Shown here: piece after piece, positions 4,859-7,442 of the stretch
How the letters are laid out: the number at the start of each line of letters is the position of its first letter
Position numbering within the stretch: the first letter of the stretch is position 1
NCBI GenBank assembly: GCA_016212195.1
Contig: JACRGW010000004.1
Location: 1 to 7,442, forward strand
From: Nitrospirota bacterium
Lineage (GTDB): Bacteria; Nitrospirota; Thermodesulfovibrionia; JACRGW01
Direction of reading: 5' to 3'
Length of the DNA stretch: 7,442 nucleotides
The notes under the pieces: model-generated
Database searches by the model: none
Told to the model about the DNA's origin: nothing
Seen by the model: the letters and a program-made list of their open reading frames with translations, nothing else
Program-made: the position numbers and the translations under genes

Positions 4859-5290
4859 ATTATGGCGGAGGTTTTTAAAAAATTCCCTCAGTATATCTCT
4901 GCACTCCTTCTCCAGTACTCCTGATGTAACTTCTATCTGATGATTCAAACGTCTGTCAGATAGTACACTGTAGAGACTTTCCACAGCCCCTCCCTTTTCA
5001 TCTTTACATCCAAAAACCAATCGGAATGCCCTCATATTCAGTAATGCCCCTGCACACATAATACACGGTTCTTTCGTAACATACAGGGTCGCATCCTCAA
5101 GACGCCAATTCTTCAACTTAGAGGATGCCTCTTTTATCGCGATTATCTCTGCATGTGCAGTAGGATCGCTAAGGGACTCTTTCATATTGTGGGCTCGGCT
5201 GATAATCTCTCCATTGGCTACAAGTACGGCACCCACAGGGACTTCCCCTTTATTAAAGGCGATCATAGCCTCCTCGAGGACAATCCTCAT
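4844..5290 (-). CDS. tadA: tRNA-specific adenosine deaminase TadA
   Basis: This 148-residue protein has the complete cytidine-deaminase-fold zinc site. The motif HAE is at 46-48 (H46 ligand, E48 proton shuttle) and PCxxC has C76 and C79 as ligands. The surrounding EVPVGAVLV, HNMKESLSDPTAHAE and YVTKEPCIMCAGAL are typical of TadA. It converts A34 to inosine in tRNA-Arg(ACG), whose gene is just upstream. I start at the ATG at 5290 (MRIVLEEAMIAF), which fits the family. The frame stays open further upstream through the duplicated tRNA-Arg end to 5563, and no good Shine-Dalgarno sequence is visible. The last residues (NSSEY) and the stop codon come from heptad array D, so the original 3' end has been replaced. 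The codons before it contain CCTCCGCCA, like a serine tRNA 3' end. Confidence 0.95.
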   Translation of the reverse strand: MRIVLEEAMIAFNKGEVPVGAVLVANGEIISRAHNMKESLSDPTAHAEIIAIKEASSKLKNWRLEDATLYVTKEPCIMCAGALLNMRAFRLVFGCKDEKGGAVESLYSVLSDRRLNHQIEVTSGVLEKECRDILREFFKNLRHNSSEY

Positions 5291-5332
5291 AAAGAATATA
5301 TCTTTTTCTAAAGGAACTATCTTCTTTTTGTA

Positions 5333-5358
5333 GCGCGCCCAAGAGGATTCGAACCTCT
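5333..5358 (-). repeat. 26-bp duplicate of the tRNA-Arg 3' end (att-like)
   Basis: These 26 bases are identical to 5495-5520, the T-arm, 3' acceptor strand and first bases of the GCCA end of tRNA-Arg(ACG). The offset is 162 bp in the same orientation. Reading on the minus strand, the copy lies between the intact tRNA and tadA. A repeated T-arm-to-3'-end segment is the classical footprint of tRNA-site integration, here around a very short interval. Confidence 0.85.
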
Positions 5359-5359
5359 T

Positions 5360-5480
5360 CCCGTCGCTCCGCTCCCCATAGGGGCTCTGTCCCTTTGGTG
5401 TCCCAATTCCATCGGGACTGTCACTCCGAAATCGTGGGGAAAATCCTTTCCCCACACCTCTTTTGTCAGAGGTTTTCATA
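5360..5480. repeat. hairpin-rich spacer between tRNA-Arg and its duplicated 3' end
   Basis: Several consecutive hairpins are visible. CCCC-ATA-GGGG lies near 5376-5386. GTCCC pairs with GGGAC near 5399-5419. GTGGGGAAA pairs with TTTCCCCAC around a 4-base loop near 5435-5456. CCTCT pairs with AGAGG near 5458-5473. The interval has no recognisable protein, although the minus-strand frame is open. It could be a dispersed structured repeat, a small RNA or the relic of an integrated mini-element. Confidence 0.55.
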
Positions 5481-5492
5481 GAGTAAAAAATC

Positions 5493-5569
5493 TGGCGCGC
5501 CCAAGAGGATTCGAACCTCTGACCTACGGATTCGTAGTCCGTTGCTCTATCCAACTGAGCCATGGGCGC
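5493..5569 (-). tRNA. tRNA-Arg(ACG), TadA substrate
   Basis: This 77-nt tRNA has acceptor GCGCCCA paired with TGGGCGC, then G and encoded CCA. Anticodon stem ACGGA/TCCGT holds the loop CTACGAA, giving anticodon ACG. T-arm AGAGG-TTCGAAT-CCTCT is perfect. A34 must be converted to inosine by TadA so that the tRNA can read CGU, CGC and CGA. tadA is the next gene downstream on the same strand, a direct substrate-enzyme pairing. A run of six T on the transcribed strand follows the CCA by two bases. Confidence 0.96.
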
Positions 5570-5574
5570 ATCTT

Positions 5575-6096
5575 TTATCCTTTCCTCACTCCTTCCTTGA
5601 GTGTAATACCGTATCTTTGATGTTCAAAGGAATGGGTAGCCTGAAATACCTTCTGTGCCCATAGCCATCCCCATTGTTTCCCAAGGGCAGGAAAGACCTG
5701 CTTCTCATCTTCATATACCCTTATCCCGACAGCTGGGTTATTAAGCTGATTAGAAGCAGAAGAGATAATATCTCCGTCCATCTTAAAGTCGGGCAGAAAT
5801 TCTCCGATAGTAACCTTAAGATTCGAATCAGGGATTTTAAAATCGCTGTTCAGATTCAGTGTATATTCTTTAGTCTTTTTTGCAATCTTGTCTTCAATAA
5901 CAATCTTCACTCCACTCCATTTGCCTTTAACAGAATCAGGCACTATTACCTGTATTCCACTTTTTATCGTTGAAACGCTGTGTGGTACACCCTTCTGTGT
6001 ATCCTTTGATATTGGTCCCTGCATAATAGGACTGGGCTGTACCTGTTGAACAGATTTAGGTGTTTCCTTCTTCTCACAGGCACCTAATGAACCCAC
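5575..6096 (-). CDS. DUF2155-like lipoprotein with an in-frame TGA in its signal peptide
   Basis: The body resembles DUF2155 proteins: KWSGVKIVIEDKIAKKTKEY, then FKIPDSNLKVTIGEFLPDFK, NNPAVGIRVYEDEKQVF and a C-terminal FEHQRYGITLKEG. DUF2155 has no established biochemical role. The natural start is probably the ATG at 6138, which has AGGGG about five bases upstream and would encode a signal peptide MKKKILVLI-stop-GIIFVGSLGAC with lipobox LGAC. Codon 10 is TGA (6109-6111), in frame with the rest. Translation from the GTG at 6096 (GAGGA lies about 9 bases upstream) would make a 173-residue protein without an effective signal, so the gene may be inactive, readthrough-dependent or affected by a sequencing error. 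It lies between tRNA-Ser(GCT) and tRNA-Arg. Confidence 0.75.
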   Translation of the reverse strand: MGSLGACEKKETPKSVQQVQPSPIMQGPISKDTQKGVPHSVSTIKSGIQVIVPDSVKGKWSGVKIVIEDKIAKKTKEYTLNLNSDFKIPDSNLKVTIGEFLPDFKMDGDIISSASNQLNNPAVGIRVYEDEKQVFPALGKQWGWLWAQKVFQATHSFEHQRYGITLKEGVRKG

Positions 6097-6163
6097 AAAA
6101 ATTATTCCTCATATTAGAACTAATATCTTTTTCTTCATCCAACCCCCTATAACTAACGTTAAG

Positions 6164-6269
6164 AGTTTGGAGTTCGGAGTCTGGTGAACCCCGCTCCACG
6201 GGTTTACACCCGTGGCTTCCTGTAGAGCGGGGTGAAAAAATCTAACCTCAAAACCCTGAACTCCGAACT
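6164..6269. repeat. heptad inverted array E, interrupted by a palindromic insertion
   Basis: The left arm has AGT at 6164, 6171 and 6178; the right arm has ACT at 6260 and 6267 with decayed heptads before them. The flavour GAGTTCG matches array D. The arms are separated by a 44-base Y-shaped insertion at 6189-6232. It fills the spacer between tRNA-Ser(GCT) and the lipoprotein gene. Confidence 0.7.
6183..6236. mobile_element. miniature Y-shaped palindromic element, IS200/IS605-end-like
   Basis: The outer stem CCCCGCTC (6189-6196) pairs with GAGCGGGG (6225-6232). It encloses a stem CCACGGGT (6196-6203) with ACCCGTGG (6208-6215) around TTTA. GGTGAA flanks it on both sides (6183-6188 and 6231-6236). 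On the minus strand it reads TTCAC, hairpin with GGAAGCCACGGG, then GTTCAC, which recalls right ends of IS200/IS605 or TnpB elements. Array D carries the uninterrupted GGTGAA site. No transposase is present, so this would be a non-autonomous or relic element. Confidence 0.6.
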
Positions 6270-6273
6270 AATT

Positions 6274-6366
6274 TGGCGGAGAGGCAGGGATTCGAACCCT
6301 GGGTGAGGTTTTATCCCCACAACCGCTTAGCAGGCGGCTGCCTTCAGCCAGCTCGGCCACCTCTCC
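6274..6366 (-). tRNA. tRNA-Ser(GCT)
   Basis: This 93-nt class II tRNA decodes AGC and AGU. Acceptor GGAGAGG pairs with CCTCTCC, then G and encoded CCA. Anticodon stem GCCGC/GCGGT (one G-T pair) holds the loop CTGCTAA, giving anticodon GCT. A long variable arm (TGTGGGGATAAAACCTCACC) follows, and T-arm CAGGG-TTCGAAT-CCCTG is perfect. It is the second tRNA downstream of serS. Confidence 0.95.
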
Positions 6367-6372
6367 ATATCA

Positions 6373-6439
6373 AGCAATGAGCAATGAGTGCAAAGCAACG
6401 AGTCTTTTACTTGTTGCTCATTGCTCATCACTCATTGCT
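6373..6439. repeat. heptad inverted array F (tRNA-Ser(GCT)/tRNA-Ser(TGA) spacer)
   Basis: AGC or AGT occurs at 6373, 6380, 6387, 6394 and 6401, and ACT or GCT at 6409, 6416, 6423, 6430 and 6437. All ten are 7 bases apart. The flavour differs from the other arrays (GAGCAAT and TTGCTCA), so sequence is homogenised within this array but not shared with its neighbours. It fills the whole spacer between the two tRNAs. Confidence 0.85.
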
Positions 6440-6446
6440 TATTTTC

Positions 6447-6532
6447 TGGCGGAGGGAGTAGGATTCGAACCCACGGAGCTTTCGCTCAACGGTTTTCAAG
6501 ACCGCCGCCTTAAGCCGCTCGGCCATCCCTCC
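6447..6532 (-). tRNA. tRNA-Ser(TGA)
   Basis: This 86-nt class II tRNA reads UCA and, by wobble, other UCN codons. Acceptor GGAGGGA pairs with TCCCTCC, then G and encoded CCA. Anticodon stem GCGGT/ACCGT holds the loop CTTGAAA, giving anticodon TGA. The variable arm GAGCGAAAGCTC is a clean stem with a GAAA loop. T-stem GTGGG/CCTAC contains one wobble pair. It is the first gene after serS, its charging enzyme. Confidence 0.95.
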
Positions 6533-6541
6533 AATAACTAC

Positions 6542-6601
6542 AGTTGAAAGTTAAAAGTGAACAGTTAAGAATTTCTATCTTATAACTTTTAACTCTTAAC
6601 T
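6542..6601. repeat. heptad inverted array G (tRNA-Ser(TGA)/serS spacer)
   Basis: AGT occurs at 6542, 6549, 6556 and 6563, and ACT at 6585, 6592 and 6599, each 7 bases apart. The flavour is AGTTAAA/AACTCTT. The right arm runs into serS and supplies its final codons and TAA stop (6589-6591). Transcripts from serS into tRNA-Ser(TGA) would carry it as a hairpin. Confidence 0.8.
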
Positions 6602-7442
6602 ATTTTTTCATTTCCATCCATATACGGTCTGAGGGCAGGGGGTATTATAACAGAGCCATCCTCTTGCTGGTAGTTCTCAAGTATAGCAACAACTGTTCTG
6701 CCTATAGCAAGCCCTGACCCATTAAGTGTATATACATATTCGGTGCCCTTCTTTCCTTCAGGTCTGTACCTAATATTTGCCCTTCTTGCCTGATAGTCTT
6801 CAAAATTACTGCACGATGATATCTCCCTGAACCTCTTCTGTCCGGGGAGCCACACTTCTATATCATAGGTCTTGGCTGCAGCAAAACCGAGGTCGCCCGT
6901 ACAGAGTATCACAACCCTGTAAGGAAGTTCAAGCCTCTGGAGTATTTCTTCAGCATCGAGGAGGAGACTTTCGAGTTCATCGTAAGAATTTTCGGGTTTA
7001 ACAAACTTTACAAGCTCCACCTTATTGAACTGGTGCTGTCTTATAAGACCCCTTGTATCCTTTCCATAGGAACCTGCCTCCCTTCTGAAACAGGGTGTAT
7101 ATGAGGCATAGTAAATAGGGAGATCTTTCTCGGTGAGAATCTCTCCTTTATGGATATTCGTCACAGGAACCTCAGCTGTAGGAATCAGGTAATAGTTTCC
7201 ACCATCTACCCTGAATAGTTCTGCCTCAAACTTAGGGAGCTGACCTGTTGCGATCATGCTCTCCTTATTCACCATAAAAGGGGGAAGCACTTCCATATAG
7301 TCCCTTTCTTTTGTATGAATATCGAGCATGAAATTAATTAGCGCCCTCTCGAGTCTCGCACCCATTCCCCTGTAAAGTACAAATCTTGTTCCTGCTATCT
7401 TTGAACCTCTCTCAAAATCAAGTATCATCAACGCCTCCCCTA
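6589..7442 (-). CDS. serS: seryl-tRNA synthetase, catalytic domain (5' end beyond the window)
   Basis: This is the C-terminal 284 codons of SerS, which charges tRNA-Ser (and tRNA-Sec where present) in the cytoplasm. The frame continues to the right edge as GEALMILDFERGSKIAGTRF, the family's entry to the catalytic domain, so the TTG near 7431 is not a start and the N-terminal coiled-coil arm lies outside. Class II motif 1 falls around MEVLPPFMV, and motif 2 is CFRREAGSYGKDTRGLIRQHQF with the conserved arginines. Motif 3 is NGSGLAIGRTVVAILENYQ. The last residues (IVKS) and TAA lie in heptad array G. All four serine tRNAs follow downstream on the same strand. Confidence 0.97.
   Translation of the reverse strand, partial: GEALMILDFERGSKIAGTRFVLYRGMGARLERALINFMLDIHTKERDYMEVLPPFMVNKESMIATGQLPKFEAELFRVDGGNYYLIPTAEVPVTNIHKGEILTEKDLPIYYASYTPCFRREAGSYGKDTRGLIRQHQFNKVELVKFVKPENSYDELESLLLDAEEILQRLELPYRVVILCTGDLGFAAAKTYDIEVWLPGQKRFREISSCSNFEDYQARRANIRYRPEGKKGTEYVYTLNGSGLAIGRTVVAILENYQQEDGSVIIPPALRPYMDGNEKIVKS

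Noticed and set aside
5291..5563. N-terminal extension of TadA from ATG 5563
   Set aside because: Its residues are sense-strand translation of tRNA-Arg and its duplicated 3' end, with no resemblance to TadA; the family start fits the ATG at 5290.
4369..6601. CRISPR array as the explanation for the periodic spacers
   Set aside because: The period is 7 bases with no conserved 20-40 base repeat or spacer units and no cas genes.
7384..7442. serS starting at the TTG near 7431
   Set aside because: The frame stays open to the window edge and encodes the conserved GEAL-ILDFER entry to the catalytic domain; the N-terminal arm must lie outside.

Overview
This is a bacterial chromosome segment. Almost everything reads on the minus strand, so transcription runs from the right edge to the left. 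The core is a conserved translation and DNA-replication neighbourhood: serS, tRNA-Ser(TGA), tRNA-Ser(GCT), a DUF2155-like lipoprotein, tRNA-Arg(ACG), tadA, tRNA-Ser(CGA), tRNA-Ser(GGA), the SRP 4.5S-type RNA, dnaX, ybaB and recR. The tadA-ffs-dnaX-ybaB-recR order is known from Bacillus subtilis (yaaJ-scr-dnaX-yaaK-recR). The DUF2155-type lipoprotein instead suggests a Nitrospirota- or Desulfobacterota-like lineage. That assignment is inference, and I cannot fix the phylum from the sequence alone.

Functionally, the right half is a serine/arginine decoding island. SerS charges serine tRNAs, and all four isoacceptors (anticodons TGA, GCT, CGA, GGA) lie within about 2 kb of serS. TadA deaminates A34 of tRNA-Arg(ACG), and that tRNA lies just upstream of tadA. 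The middle is the DNA clamp-loader and repair operon: dnaX and ybaB are separated by one base, and recR follows after 35 bases. All six complete tRNA genes encode the CCA end.

Between the RNA genes, the spacers are filled by seven imperfect inverted arrays with a strict 7-base period (AGTnnnn on the left arm, nnnnACT on the right). Each array has its own heptad flavour. They run into the 3' ends of tadA and serS and supply their stop codons. One array is interrupted by a Y-shaped palindromic element flanked by GGTGAA repeats.

The tRNA genes are repeatedly broken or partly duplicated. (i) A GIY-YIG nuclease ORF lies exactly between two copies of the tRNA-Asn 5' half, each ending in the anticodon loop, and its stop codon is the TAA of the intact tRNA's anticodon loop. 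The truncated copy also carries a perfect 20-bp palindrome in its D-loop. (ii) The last 26 bases of tRNA-Arg are repeated 162 bp away, with a hairpin-rich spacer between the copies. (iii) A tRNA-Ser remnant is broken in its anticodon loop.

The left 600 bases are different: a low-confidence plus-strand gene remnant, a possible branched RNA fold and a second GIY-YIG gene. The most interesting candidates here are the GIY-YIG/tRNA-Asn arrangement and the heptad arrays.
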